Assembly (NCBI RefSeq): GCF_011074955.1
Contig: NZ_WUQJ01000022.1
Coordinates: 100,595-164,594, forward strand
Direction: 5' to 3'
From: Marinobacter caseinilyticus
GTDB taxonomy: Bacteria; Pseudomonadota; Gammaproteobacteria; Pseudomonadales; Oleiphilaceae
Length of the DNA stretch: 64,000 nt
The position numbers and the translations under genes were made by a program. Positions 35,934-45,262 of this stretch are shown here, piece after piece (the first letter of the stretch is position 1; every line of letters begins with the position of its first letter). Under the pieces are notes generated by a model that saw only the letters and a list, made by a program, of their open reading frames with translations, searched no databases and was not told the origin of the DNA.

Positions 35934-36075
35934 GCGTATCCAGCCCCCGTACGGAATGGCTTACATAGATATTCACAAATGGCATGGCTTTTATAGAAAA
36001 TATGCTTTTCTCTGCTGACCGTAATCTTGATACCGTGTCAGTCTTAACCATGCATCTGATAACTTCGGGAAATTC

Positions 36076-36756
36076 ATGACTACGCCAACAATGACACTGG
36101 TCGACGCCATCAAGACACGCCGCTCAGTTAGAGGTTTTCTTCCCGACCCGGTGAGTAATGATGTCCTGCAGGCGATCTTTGAGTTGGCCAGAACAGCACC
36201 GTCGAACTGCAATACCCAGCCCTGGACCTGCTATGTCGCCTCTGGTGACCTGAAAAGCCGGTTGCGGGAACAGTTCCTGCAGCGGCAGGAAGATGGCGTT
36301 CCCGGCACTCCCGATTTCGGTTACGCTTCCCAGTTTGAAGGCGAATATCGCAAGCGCCAGGTTGAATGCGCGGTTGCCCTGTATAACGAAATGGGGATTG
36401 CCCGGGACGACAAGGCGGGGCGCTTGCGGGCGGTACGTCGTAACTTCGAGTTCTTCGACGCACCTCATATCCTGTTCCTGGGCATGGACCGCGAGTTCAG
36501 TTCCACAATCGCTCTGGATGTCGGCATCTATGCCCAGACCCTGATGCTGGCGATGAATGCCTACGGCGTAAGCACCTGCGCCATGGGCAGCATGCGCACC
36601 TACCCGGACCTGATTCGGGAAGCCTTCCGGCTGGATGAACAGACGGGAATTCTTCTGGGCATCAGCTTTGGCTACGAAGATCCCGATGTGTCAGCCAACC
36701 GTACCCGCACCTCCCGGGAACCGTTGTCTGACACGGTGGTTTTCAAGAGCCGGTAG
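36076..36756 (+). CDS. Nitroreductase family protein
   Basis: The 226-residue protein is a nitroreductase-fold flavoprotein. IKTRRSVRGFLPDPVSNDVL is the FMN-binding start, ARTAPSNCNTQPWTCYVA the second, and the C terminus ends LLGISFGYEDPD. These enzymes bind FMN and use NAD(P)H to reduce nitro groups, quinones or enones, or to dehalogenate or cut substrates. It is followed after 10 bp by a permease and then by a nitronate-monooxygenase-like protein, so a shared role is likely, perhaps with nitro or enone compounds; this is inference. Confidence 0.87.
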   Translation: MTTPTMTLVDAIKTRRSVRGFLPDPVSNDVLQAIFELARTAPSNCNTQPWTCYVASGDLKSRLREQFLQRQEDGVPGTPDFGYASQFEGEYRKRQVECAVALYNEMGIARDDKAGRLRAVRRNFEFFDAPHILFLGMDREFSSTIALDVGIYAQTLMLAMNAYGVSTCAMGSMRTYPDLIREAFRLDEQTGILLGISFGYEDPDVSANRTRTSREPLSDTVVFKSR

Positions 36757-36766
36757 GGGCCTTTTA

Positions 36767-38146
36767 GTGGCCCGCACTCTGTCAACACTCTGTCTGCTGA
36801 CCGCCTGTTTCTGTGCAATTGCCAGAGAGTTCAGCGACTGGTTCCTGCTCAGCCCTCTGGCGGGTGGCGCCCTCGTGCTATTTGCTGTCCTGCAGTGGCC
36901 GGGAATCAACCTGACCTATCGTATTTTCGCCATTCTGGCACCCGCTTTGGGGCTCTCGCTCTGGTTAAGCGATGCTGTTTCTACAGAAGTGCTGGCAAAG
37001 GCGGTTGATCGTGGAGCGTTCTTCACCCTGTTCCTGACCTCTCTGGCAGTTCTCCGTGAATCCGCCAAAACCTCCCGATTGGTGCGTCGCTGCGGAACGG
37101 TACTGGTAAACCAGCCTCCGGGCCGCCGCTATCTGCTGATGTCGTTCGGCTCTCACCTATTCGGCGTGATGTTGAATATTGGTGCGCTGAATGTACTGGG
37201 CACTATGATACGCCGTGCAATTCGTCCAGGTTCTGATCCAGAAGCTCAGCGTATCGCGGGTATCCGCCGCAAACGAATGTTAACGGCCACCATCCGAGGC
37301 TTTTGCGGTGTGCCGCTGTGGGCCCCCACTTCCGTTACCATGCTACTGGTGTTGTCCGGTATTCCTGACCTGAGTTGGGAGCAATACGCGCCGTTCGGCA
37401 TACTCTGGACTCTACTGTTCTTTCTCTGGGGTGCGGTGCTGGACCGCCTTGCCTACAAACGCCCCAAAGTACGATCCCTCAACGGCGGCAACCTGGCCCA
37501 TCTTATTCCGCTGGTGGCATTGGTAGCGCTGATTCCCAGCCTCGCCTTCGTGATTTCACAGGTCACTGGGCTGGCTCTGTTTTCGGCGTTGCTGATGTGC
37601 GCGCCAGTCATTGGCCTTACCTGGATCTGGGTACAGTACAAAGGTAGACCGACCCGAATAAAGGGAGGTCTGCTACTCAGACGTATGGGAAGCTCTTTCC
37701 CCGAAACATTCACCAACCAACGAAACGAAGTGGTGTTGTTTGTCTCGTCCGGCTTTATCGGGGTAATTCTGATCCCCCTGATCGACCCGGTAGCCGCCAG
37801 CGAATTTCTGGCCCGGGCTAATATCAACAATGCCTCCCTGATGGTCGGTATCTCACTGGTGATGCTGGTTTTTGCGTTCATCGGTGTTAACGCGATCATA
37901 ACCGTAACACTGATACTGGGGGCTTTGCAGCAGCTGCCCGACCTGAACATCCCTCCCCAGGTTCAGGCCTCGGTTATTGCCATCACATGGGCGGTTTTCG
38001 CAGGTGCCTCACCGTTCACTGCGTCTCTGCGATTTATCTCCGGTTTCGCCGGCATCTCACCCTTACGCTTCGGTATCGAGTGGAACGGGTGGTTCAGCGC
38101 CAGCGTGCTGGCCATTATGTATGTGACTCTCTATCTGGTGCTGTAA
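36767..38146 (+). CDS. Multi-spanning permease, paralogue of 19234-20571
   Basis: The 459-residue protein has about 12 hydrophobic helices. The GTG at 36767 (AGGGG upstream) is the likely start; the open frame begins earlier but inside the nitroreductase gene. GVMLNIGALNVLGTMIRRA, TATIRGFCGVPLWAPTSVTM and ASVIAITWAVFAGASPFTAS correspond in order to blocks of the permease at 19234. Two linked copies of an unrecognised permease family beside CoA and flavin enzymes suggest organic-acid transport. I cannot assign a substrate. Confidence 0.65.
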   Translation: MARTLSTLCLLTACFCAIAREFSDWFLLSPLAGGALVLFAVLQWPGINLTYRIFAILAPALGLSLWLSDAVSTEVLAKAVDRGAFFTLFLTSLAVLRESAKTSRLVRRCGTVLVNQPPGRRYLLMSFGSHLFGVMLNIGALNVLGTMIRRAIRPGSDPEAQRIAGIRRKRMLTATIRGFCGVPLWAPTSVTMLLVLSGIPDLSWEQYAPFGILWTLLFFLWGAVLDRLAYKRPKVRSLNGGNLAHLIPLVALVALIPSLAFVISQVTGLALFSALLMCAPVIGLTWIWVQYKGRPTRIKGGLLLRRMGSSFPETFTNQRNEVVLFVSSGFIGVILIPLIDPVAASEFLARANINNASLMVGISLVMLVFAFIGVNAIITVTLILGALQQLPDLNIPPQVQASVIAITWAVFAGASPFTASLRFISGFAGISPLRFGIEWNGWFSASVLAIMYVTLYLVL

Positions 38147-38186
38147 TGGCCCAGCTTTATTTATCCTTTCAGCAGGAGCATCTGCC

Positions 38187-39149
38187 ATGAGCCTTCCAGC
38201 TAATCTCAAAGACCAACTGACCCTTCCGGTGCTGTGCTCACCGATGTTCATCATCTCCAACCCAAAAATGGTGATCGAACAGTGTAAGGCGGGGGTTATC
38301 GGTTCCTTCCCCGCTCTCAACGCCCGGCCGGCGGAGAAACTGGACGAATGGCTGACAGAAATTGAAGCCGCACTGGCCACTTATAAAGCCGAGAACCCGG
38401 ACGCGAAGGTCGCACCTTACGCGGTCAACCAGATTGCGCACTCAACCAATGACCGGCTGGAACATGACATGCAGGTGTGCGTGGATCATAAAGTGCCCAT
38501 TATCATCACCAGCCTGCAGGCCAACCCGATGATCGTGGAAGCCGCTCATAGCTATGGCGGGCTGGTGTTTCATGATGTGACAAATATCCGCCATGCCAAA
38601 AAGGCCCTCAGCATGGGGATCGATGGCCTGATTCTGGTGACAGCGGGCGCGGGTGGCCATGCCGGTACCCTTAGCCCGTTTGCATTGTTATCAGAAATAC
38701 GCAGTTTCTTTGACGGGCCGGTTGTCCTTGGCGGTGCCATCACCAAAGGCAACCATGTGCTCGCCGCCAGGGCCATGGGTGCTGATATGGCGTACATGGG
38801 AACCCGTTTTATCGCCACCGAAGAAGCCAATGCCGAGCAGGCCTATAAGGACATGATTCTGGCGTCATCAGCGTCCGATATCGTTTACACCAACCTGTTT
38901 ACCGGCGTTCATGGCAACTACCTGCGTGGCAGTATTGAAAAGGTCGGTCTGGATCCTGAAGACCTGCCGGTGTCCGACAAGAGCAAGATGAAATTCGGCT
39001 CTGCCGGGGGCAGCAAACCAAAGGCATGGAAAGATATCTGGGGAGCAGGTCAGGGCGTGGGCGGCATTACGGAATTGGTACCGGTAGCGAAAGCCGTGGC
39101 CCAGTTACGGGATGAATATGAGACCGCGCGGAAGAACATCTTGAAGTGA
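38187..39149 (+). CDS. Nitronate monooxygenase / 2-nitropropane dioxygenase family
   Basis: The 320-residue TIM-barrel FMN protein has PVLCSPMFIISNPKMVIEQC, LVTAGAGGHAGTLSPFALL (phosphate/FMN loop with the catalytic-site His) and GADMAYMGTRFIATEE. Members oxidise alkyl nitronates such as propionate-3-nitronate; some relatives are enoyl reductases or of unknown role. AGGAG precedes the ATG. It is the last of three genes with a nitroreductase and a permease. The pairing of two nitro-linked enzymes is suggestive, not proof. Confidence 0.85.
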   Translation: MSLPANLKDQLTLPVLCSPMFIISNPKMVIEQCKAGVIGSFPALNARPAEKLDEWLTEIEAALATYKAENPDAKVAPYAVNQIAHSTNDRLEHDMQVCVDHKVPIIITSLQANPMIVEAAHSYGGLVFHDVTNIRHAKKALSMGIDGLILVTAGAGGHAGTLSPFALLSEIRSFFDGPVVLGGAITKGNHVLAARAMGADMAYMGTRFIATEEANAEQAYKDMILASSASDIVYTNLFTGVHGNYLRGSIEKVGLDPEDLPVSDKSKMKFGSAGGSKPKAWKDIWGAGQGVGGITELVPVAKAVAQLRDEYETARKNILK

Positions 39150-39157
39150 CGGTTTCG

Positions 39158-39191
39158 ACCGCACTCAAAGCGCCAAGGCTTTGGGTGCGGT
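39158..39191. terminator. Strong hairpin between convergent operons
   Basis: ACCGCACTCAAAGC (39158-39171) pairs with GCTTTGGGTGCGGT (39178-39191): 14 bp with one G-T wobble and a six-base loop. It stands between the plus-strand nitronate-type gene and the minus-strand enoyl-CoA hydratase gene. ATTGGTTT follows on the plus strand, so it probably stops transcription from at least that side. Confidence 0.65.
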
Positions 39192-39211
39192 ATTGGTTTG
39201 CGTCATAGCGA

Positions 39212-39994
39212 TCAGGAGCGAGTGAACTTTCCCGGACGGCGCTCAATAACCGCGGCCATACCTTCTTTGTGATCAGCGGTTTTCGCCAGCCAGACCTGTT
39301 CGGCGAACTCATGATCCAGCCGTTGTTTCAGCTCATCCACCAGCCCTTTCCGGAGCGTTGCCCGGGTGGATTCAACCGCGAACGGCGCGCATTGGGCGAT
39401 TTCAGTTGCCAGGGCGACGGCCGCTTCCCGCACCTGCTCCGCAGGCACCAGCTTGTCTGCCAGGCCAAAGTCATAGGCTTCTTCACCTTTGATCCGGCGT
39501 CCGGTTAACAGCATCAGGTTGGCTCGCTGCTGGCCGATCAGTCTCGGCAATACCAGGCTGATACCAAACCCGGGGTGTATCCCAAGCTGCACAAAATTAG
39601 CCGCAAAGCGAGCCTCGGGGCACACTACCCGAAAATCCGGCACCAGTGACAACCCAAAACCACCACCAATGGCAGCACCATGAATAGCGCCCACAATCGG
39701 CTTTCTGCAAGCGTATAAACGAGCCGCCGCCTTATAAAGGCTGATGGCATTGTTGGCGGCGTCCGGCTTGAACAAATCACTGCCATTGGAGGAAAAATCC
39801 GCACCGGCACAAAACGCCTTACCCTGAGCGGCTAGCACAATAACCCGACACTGGTCGTCCTGCTCGAGCGCTTCAAACGTATAGGCTATATGCTCGATCA
39901 GCGTCACATCGAAAAAATTAAGCGGCGGACGTTGAATCTCCACCACCGCCACATGCTCGTGCCACTGTACGTCAACATCATCAAACGATTTCAT
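39212..39994 (-). CDS. Enoyl-CoA hydratase/isomerase
   Basis: The 260-residue crotonase-fold protein has the oxyanion-hole blocks KAFCAGADFSSNG and IHGAAIGGGFGLSLVPDF. The position of catalytic Glu 164 in rat hydratase falls in RFAANFVQLGIHPGFG, where Glu seems absent; the Gly/Pro pattern suggests an isomerase or other crotonase reaction. The ATG at 39994 is chosen since the frame's earlier starts lie in the dehydrogenase gene. It is the last gene of the minus-strand operon from 47053. Confidence 0.83.
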   Translation of the reverse strand: MKSFDDVDVQWHEHVAVVEIQRPPLNFFDVTLIEHIAYTFEALEQDDQCRVIVLAAQGKAFCAGADFSSNGSDLFKPDAANNAISLYKAAARLYACRKPIVGAIHGAAIGGGFGLSLVPDFRVVCPEARFAANFVQLGIHPGFGISLVLPRLIGQQRANLMLLTGRRIKGEEAYDFGLADKLVPAEQVREAAVALATEIAQCAPFAVESTRATLRKGLVDELKQRLDHEFAEQVWLAKTADHKEGMAAVIERRPGKFTRS

Positions 39995-40010
39995 CTGTTG
40001 TCCTTGTTTG

Positions 40011-41099
40011 CTAGCGGGAAACAATGTCCCAGACCCGGCCGTCATTCTGCCCGGGTGCGCTGTGTTTCAGCTCATCGGCCACTGCCAGACCGATACGCTC
40101 GGACCAGTAGAATTCCGAACCGTATTCTTCACGCCAGCTCCATATGCGCCGGCTATATTGCTGCAGCGGGTACTCATAACTGAAGCCCATGGCACCATGA
40201 CACTGGTGTGCCAGTCGCGATACGGTGCCCGCGGCTTCCGACGCTACCACCTTGGCCGTGGCTATGGACAGCAAGGTATCGGCACTACCACTGAACGGCC
40301 GGGAGTGCTCAGACAACTCTCGCGCTGCCTGCTCTACCGCTGCATTTGCCAAGGCACTTTCGCCAGCAATATCCGCAACCTTGTGCTGAATGGCCTGGAA
40401 CTTACCTAGTGCGCGACCGAACTGCTGTCGCTCTTTCACGTAAGCAACGGTCAGTTCGTTCATTTTTTCCATCGCACCGGCAATCTGGCAGGCCCGCACC
40501 AAGGCGCAGAACTGCATTAGCCCGTGCTCGCTCATGCCATCCACCGCTGACGATAATGCCAGCGGGACACTCTCGCTCAGTTGAACTTGCGCTCTTGATT
40601 CCCCGGCCAGGCTTTCGCGATAATCTATCTCTACATCATCGGGGGCAAAGGTAGCAATTCTGATAGCTCCCTGATCCGAGACCGGGACCACCAACCGCGT
40701 AACCCCAGCATGCATGGGGGCGCTCTCCACCAGGCCACTGATCTTGCCACCGGCTAACATCGGCAGCACGCCACCGTCAAATACCAGCACGGTCCAGGAT
40801 TCTGCAACCTCAAGACCACTTTCCGCCAGCACCCGGTTAGCCACCAACGTCTCTGCCAAGGGCGCAGCCAGCGCAAAGCCCGCCGACTGGCGAATCAGAT
40901 TAAAGCCAAGCGCCAAGGAGCCACCTACGCCACCGGCATTTTCCGGAACCCACGCCAAAGGCAGCCCCGCCTCAAGTAGGGCAGTCAGGAGCCTGACCGG
41001 CGCTACGCCGCTTTCGGCCGCGTTAACGACGTCCGCGCCACAATGATCGGCAAATAATCGTTGCGCGGTATCCAGTATGAGTTGATCCGTCTGTTCCAT
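40011..41099 (-). CDS. Acyl-CoA dehydrogenase, probable non-catalytic partner subunit
   Basis: The 362-residue protein is a divergent acyl-CoA dehydrogenase: many family positions are weak, but RQQFGRALGKFQAIQHKVADI and CHGAMGFSYEYPLQQYSRRIWSW are clear. Glu in the usual middle-helix place (as in isovaleryl-CoA dehydrogenase) is not seen (GMSEHGLMQFCALV). It lies 18 bp below a second dehydrogenase gene. Such adjacent pairs form alpha2beta2 enzymes with one active site per pair, as in mycobacterial steroid-degrading FadE pairs. The ATG at 41099 follows TGGGG; a GTG four codons earlier is possible. Confidence 0.75.
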   Translation of the reverse strand: MEQTDQLILDTAQRLFADHCGADVVNAAESGVAPVRLLTALLEAGLPLAWVPENAGGVGGSLALGFNLIRQSAGFALAAPLAETLVANRVLAESGLEVAESWTVLVFDGGVLPMLAGGKISGLVESAPMHAGVTRLVVPVSDQGAIRIATFAPDDVEIDYRESLAGESRAQVQLSESVPLALSSAVDGMSEHGLMQFCALVRACQIAGAMEKMNELTVAYVKERQQFGRALGKFQAIQHKVADIAGESALANAAVEQAARELSEHSRPFSGSADTLLSIATAKVVASEAAGTVSRLAHQCHGAMGFSYEYPLQQYSRRIWSWREEYGSEFYWSERIGLAVADELKHSAPGQNDGRVWDIVSR

Positions 41100-41117
41100 A
41101 TCAAACCCCACAATTGA

Positions 41118-42281
41118 TTAGCGCAGCCCCATGCCGCGAGCAATAATGCCTTTAAGCACCTCGTTGGTTCCTCCGCGTAGAGTAAACGACGGTTGCCGCA
41201 ACAGGCTGTCGGCGAGCAGGTAATGGAGCTCGTCGCCAAAGCTCTGTTTGAGCTGAATCGGCCAGAATTCACGCAAGCGCTCAATGATATCCTGCTCAAA
41301 TCGGGTACCAAGATCCTTGACCAGGGACGCTTCCACCTCCGGATACTGCCCCTGCTCCAGCAACGCCGCTACTCCCAGAGACATCGCCCGCAACGCCCGG
41401 GTGCGGGCCAGCATGCCGCCCATCACTGCCGCCTGATGTCCGCTCATGGTGGCGACTGCCTGCAGGAACGCCTTCTCCAGAACCACAAAGGTGCTGAGTA
41501 ACCGTTCGGGGCCGGAACGCTCCAGGGCCAGCTCACTGGTAATCTGCTTCCAGCCTGCTCCCACCGCACCCAGTACCGCATCCTCCGGCACAAAGACATT
41601 CTCAAAGTGGCTTTCATTAAAATGCTCGACACCACTCATATCCCGGATACCACGCACGCTGACACCCGGCGAATCCAGCGGCACCAGAAACTGGGTCAGA
41701 CCTTCATGGCGTTTTTTGTCATCCCGCTCGCTGGTGCGGGCCAGCACCGTCATGTACTGGCATATCTGGGCGCCGGATGACCACAGTTTGGTGCCGGTAA
41801 GTTCCCAGCCATCCTCAACCTTGTGAGCCCTGGTGCGCACGGAGGCCAGATCCGAACCGGATTCAGGCTCGCTCAGACCGAGCGCCACAAAGCACTCGCC
41901 TGCGGCAATGCGGGGTAACAGCGTGCGCTTCATTTCTTCCGTTCCGGTGGCCAGAATCAACGGCCCGCTCTGACGGTCTGCAATCCAGTGGGCGTGTACC
42001 GGCGCACCTGCCACCAGCAATTCTTCAGTGATCACGTAGCGGTGCAACGCACTCAATTCCTGGCCGCCATACTCTTTTGGCCAGGTAACGCCAAGCCAGC
42101 CACGCTGGCCCAGTTTGCGACTGAATGCCGGATCGATACCGGAGCACCAGCAATCGGTCACAGGCTGGAAGCCGCCATTGCGAATCTCTGCCTGCAGAAA
42201 TGCCCGGACTTCCTTACGCAAGCGGTCAACGCTGTCGTCGATAACCGGTGCGGGGAAGTTGAAACGGATGGTTTCCGACAT
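41118..42281 (-). CDS. Acyl-CoA dehydrogenase, probable catalytic subunit of a pair
   Basis: The 387-residue dehydrogenase has LGVTWPKEYGGQELSALH, LGLSEPESGSDLASVRTRA and GTKLWSSGAQ. Its likely catalytic Glu is in LALERSGPERLL, the place used in FadE-type and isovaleryl-CoA dehydrogenases; the C-terminal motif is TLRGGTNEVLK, with Gly in place of Glu of EGT. ATG overlaps the ligase stop (TAATG). Together with 40011-41099 it likely oxidises the CoA ester made by that ligase. Confidence 0.83.
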   Translation of the reverse strand: MSETIRFNFPAPVIDDSVDRLRKEVRAFLQAEIRNGGFQPVTDCWCSGIDPAFSRKLGQRGWLGVTWPKEYGGQELSALHRYVITEELLVAGAPVHAHWIADRQSGPLILATGTEEMKRTLLPRIAAGECFVALGLSEPESGSDLASVRTRAHKVEDGWELTGTKLWSSGAQICQYMTVLARTSERDDKKRHEGLTQFLVPLDSPGVSVRGIRDMSGVEHFNESHFENVFVPEDAVLGAVGAGWKQITSELALERSGPERLLSTFVVLEKAFLQAVATMSGHQAAVMGGMLARTRALRAMSLGVAALLEQGQYPEVEASLVKDLGTRFEQDIIERLREFWPIQLKQSFGDELHYLLADSLLRQPSFTLRGGTNEVLKGIIARGMGLR

Positions 42282-43864
42282 TATTTATTCTCCCCGGTAA
42301 TCATTTTTCTGAGTGCTGTTTTGAGGATTTTATTGACCGTGGAGACCGGTAACGGCTGATCCATAAAACTGATTGCAGACGGACATTTATAATGGGCGAT
42401 CCGCTCACGGCAATAATCAATAATTTCCTGTTCCGTCACGCAGGAGTCCTCAGCGACCCTTATAACAGCGTGTACCGCCTCGCCCCATTTTTCATGGGGC
42501 ACACCGATTACGGCGCATTCTTTTATATCCGGATGGCGAGACAGTATGTTTTCGATTTCAATGGGATAAACGTTCTCGCCGCCGCTGACAATCATGTCCT
42601 TCATACGGCCAACCAGAAACAGGTAACCGTCGTCATCCAGGAACCCACTGTCACCAGTGTAGTACCAGCCATCTTCCAATACCGCACAGGTTAACTCTGG
42701 CGCGCGCCAATAACCTTTCATGATATTGGCACCGCGTACAGCGATCTCCCCAACCTCACCGTTGCGCAGGCGCTTTCGGTCTGGTCCGACCACCCGAATA
42801 TTAACGTGTGGCGCGGCGCGGCCGGCAGAGACCAGACGTGCCCGCCGCTCCGGTGCCAGGGAGTGGTCATGGGTGTTCAGCACCGACACCACCGGGGACG
42901 CTTCCGTCATGCCATAAGACTGGCCAAAACCGGTGCCTGGCAATACCTGCAACGCCCGCTCCATCAATGCGACAGGCATCGGAGCTCCGCCGTAGGTGAT
43001 AAGCCGCAGACTGGACAGGTCAAAGTCTGTAAAACGGGGGTGATCCAGAATCATCTGCAGCATGGTGGGCACAATCTGGGTGGTATTGATACGGTACTGG
43101 TGCACCAGTTCCATCACTGAAACTACATCAAAGCGGGACAGTATCACCGTATGGATGCCCATCAGCGTCGCGGTGTAAACCCGGGAACCTGCAGCGGTGT
43201 GAAACATCGGGCCAGCCAGCAAATGCGTCTCGCCTTCCTGCAACTGGTAAAGGGAAATTCCCCCCATCGCGTTAGCGAACTGATTGATATGGGAGAGCAT
43301 CACGCCCTTGGATCGGCCGGTGGTACCGCCGGTGTAGAACAGTATCAGGGTATCGTCATTGCCACCGGGAATTGCTGTCGGCCCTGCCTCTTCCAGCAGC
43401 AGACTATCGTAGGACACCATGCTTTCGGGCACTTCACCTGAGCCCGCATAGATAAGAGTTGTCAGCCAGGGGCATGCCTGCTGAATGGCGCGAGCCTGCT
43501 CGAGGTGATGTTCATCCACCACCAGAATTCGCGGTTCGGAATCAGCAATACACTCCACCATTTCCCTGACGGACAGCCGGAAGTTCACCGGCACAATGAT
43601 GGCACCCAGCCAGGGCACTGAGAAAAACAGTTCGAATCCCCAGTGGGTGTTATACCCCAGGTAAGCTACACGGTCCCCATAGCTGATTCCCTGCTGTTCC
43701 AGAGCTCCCGCCATTGCCTTGCAGCGAGTATAGGTCTCACGCCAGCAGTAGGTTTTTCCGTGCCAGGAAACCGAGGGTTTTTCAGGCCAGCAATCTGCCG
43801 CCTTTTCCAACCATGCCATGGCGGATATTTCCGGCGTTTGTACTCTGGCCCCTGCTGCTGACAT
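42281..43864 (-). CDS. Acyl-CoA ligase (AMP-forming)
   Basis: The 527-residue ANL enzyme has the phosphate loop FYTGGTTGRSKGV (near residue 180), GQSYGMTEASP, GDSGFLDDDGYLFLVGRMKDM and the catalytic Lys in STVNKILKTALRKM at the C terminus. This resembles the medium-chain or bulky-acid ligases (FadD3, FadD17 style) as well as fatty-acyl-CoA synthases; the substrate is not certain. It lies between the TRAP genes and the two dehydrogenases, so it should activate the acid brought in by DctPQM. Confidence 0.87.
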   Translation of the reverse strand: MSAAGARVQTPEISAMAWLEKAADCWPEKPSVSWHGKTYCWRETYTRCKAMAGALEQQGISYGDRVAYLGYNTHWGFELFFSVPWLGAIIVPVNFRLSVREMVECIADSEPRILVVDEHHLEQARAIQQACPWLTTLIYAGSGEVPESMVSYDSLLLEEAGPTAIPGGNDDTLILFYTGGTTGRSKGVMLSHINQFANAMGGISLYQLQEGETHLLAGPMFHTAAGSRVYTATLMGIHTVILSRFDVVSVMELVHQYRINTTQIVPTMLQMILDHPRFTDFDLSSLRLITYGGAPMPVALMERALQVLPGTGFGQSYGMTEASPVVSVLNTHDHSLAPERRARLVSAGRAAPHVNIRVVGPDRKRLRNGEVGEIAVRGANIMKGYWRAPELTCAVLEDGWYYTGDSGFLDDDGYLFLVGRMKDMIVSGGENVYPIEIENILSRHPDIKECAVIGVPHEKWGEAVHAVIRVAEDSCVTEQEIIDYCRERIAHYKCPSAISFMDQPLPVSTVNKILKTALRKMITGENK

Positions 43865-43912
43865 CTGTACCTTCTCCGCTTTGAGTTATTCAAGTGGCCG
43901 CTTTACCAACGG

Positions 43913-45259
43913 TCACGACATAGCATTCGGGAGTAAAAGTGAAATAACTGGGAAAGCGACAATGAGGCCCAATACCACAAAATCTGCCACCAGAAACTTC
44001 ATCACGCCGAAGAAAATCGTGTGAACTTTTATCTCTTTCGTCACAACACTGTTAATAACAAACACGTTCATGCCCAGGGGTGGTGTCACCAGTCCGATTT
44101 CGAGCAGCTTCACCACAACAACGCCGAACCAGATCAGATCCATACCCATGCCCTCTACAACCGGAATTACAAAAGGCAGTGTCAGCAACATGGTTCCGAT
44201 TGAGTCCAGAAACATCCCCAGTACGACGTACAACAGGACGATAAAGACCAGCACCATCCAGGTTTCCAGCCCGAGGCCTGCGACGAAGCCAACAAAGGCC
44301 CCGGTTACCCCGGTAAGTGATACAAAGGACACAAAGATCTTCGCACCAATGGCAATGAAGAACAGGGAAGCAGTCTGATAAGCGGTTTCCTTCAAAGAGC
44401 TTAGAAAGTCTGTCCACTTAAGGCGACGGGCCACCACTCCAAAACCGATCACGAAGGCGAGACTGACCGCAGCCGCTTCAGTCGCTGTGAAAATTCCGCC
44501 GTAGATACCACCAATAATGATGGTCATCAGCGCCAACGCGGGCCAGCCCTTGAAACCAGCTCTGAACTTGTCCTTCAGCGTATAACGCAGTCCCTCGGCT
44601 ACCGGAGCATCACTCGGCTTCCACAGGGCCCAGACCACCACCACCAGAATAAATCCCAGCATGGTCAGAACACCCGGCAATACCCCTGCCATAAAGAGCT
44701 TGTTCACCGACTGCTCGGTAAACATACCGTAAAGTATGAACAGCACACTGGGCGGAATCAGAGACCCGAGGGTTCCCCCCATCGCCACGGTTGAGGTCGC
44801 CAGTTGCTTGCCGTATCCGAACCGCAACATTTCTGGAACGCATATCCGACCCATGGAAGAGGCACAGGCCAGACTTGAGCCGGTAATAGCAGAGAATCCC
44901 CCGCAACCGAACAACGACGCAATCGCCAGACCGCCCGGCAGCCTCGCCAGCCAGACCCGAACGGCCGCATAAATGTCTGTGGTTATTCGAGTGTGATAGG
45001 CGATATGCCCTGCGGCAATAAACAACGGGATCATGCTGAGAGAATAGGAGTGGATAAAGTCAAAAGCGTTAGTCTCGATCAACGACAGCGCCGGACGAAT
45101 GCCCCGTTCAAAATCGAAGTCCCTGCCAGGGCGCCAGGCATAGGTAATCAGGGAGCACACCGAGGCTACGCTGACCAGCACAAACGCGATAGGCACCCGC
45201 AAGAGCATCAGCACCAGGGCTACAATAAACCCGTAGGCACCAATCGTAGTTGGTTCCAT
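43913..45259 (-). CDS. TRAP transporter large permease (DctM)
   Basis: The 448-residue membrane protein has the DctM blocks LRVPIAFVLVSVAS, FSAITGSSLACASSMGRICVPEML, GTLGSLIPPSVLFILYG and LVTPPLGMNVFVINSVV. It is the ion-coupled transport subunit. It lies three bases below DctQ and 48 bp above the ligase. A short stem, GTGGCCG with CGGTCAC, covers the end of the gene and may mark a processing site. It forms a full system with 45263-45868 and 45977-47053. Confidence 0.93.
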   Translation of the reverse strand: MEPTTIGAYGFIVALVLMLLRVPIAFVLVSVASVCSLITYAWRPGRDFDFERGIRPALSLIETNAFDFIHSYSLSMIPLFIAAGHIAYHTRITTDIYAAVRVWLARLPGGLAIASLFGCGGFSAITGSSLACASSMGRICVPEMLRFGYGKQLATSTVAMGGTLGSLIPPSVLFILYGMFTEQSVNKLFMAGVLPGVLTMLGFILVVVVWALWKPSDAPVAEGLRYTLKDKFRAGFKGWPALALMTIIIGGIYGGIFTATEAAAVSLAFVIGFGVVARRLKWTDFLSSLKETAYQTASLFFIAIGAKIFVSFVSLTGVTGAFVGFVAGLGLETWMVLVFIVLLYVVLGMFLDSIGTMLLTLPFVIPVVEGMGMDLIWFGVVVVKLLEIGLVTPPLGMNVFVINSVVTKEIKVHTIFFGVMKFLVADFVVLGLIVAFPVISLLLPNAMS

Positions 45260-45262
45260 GAA

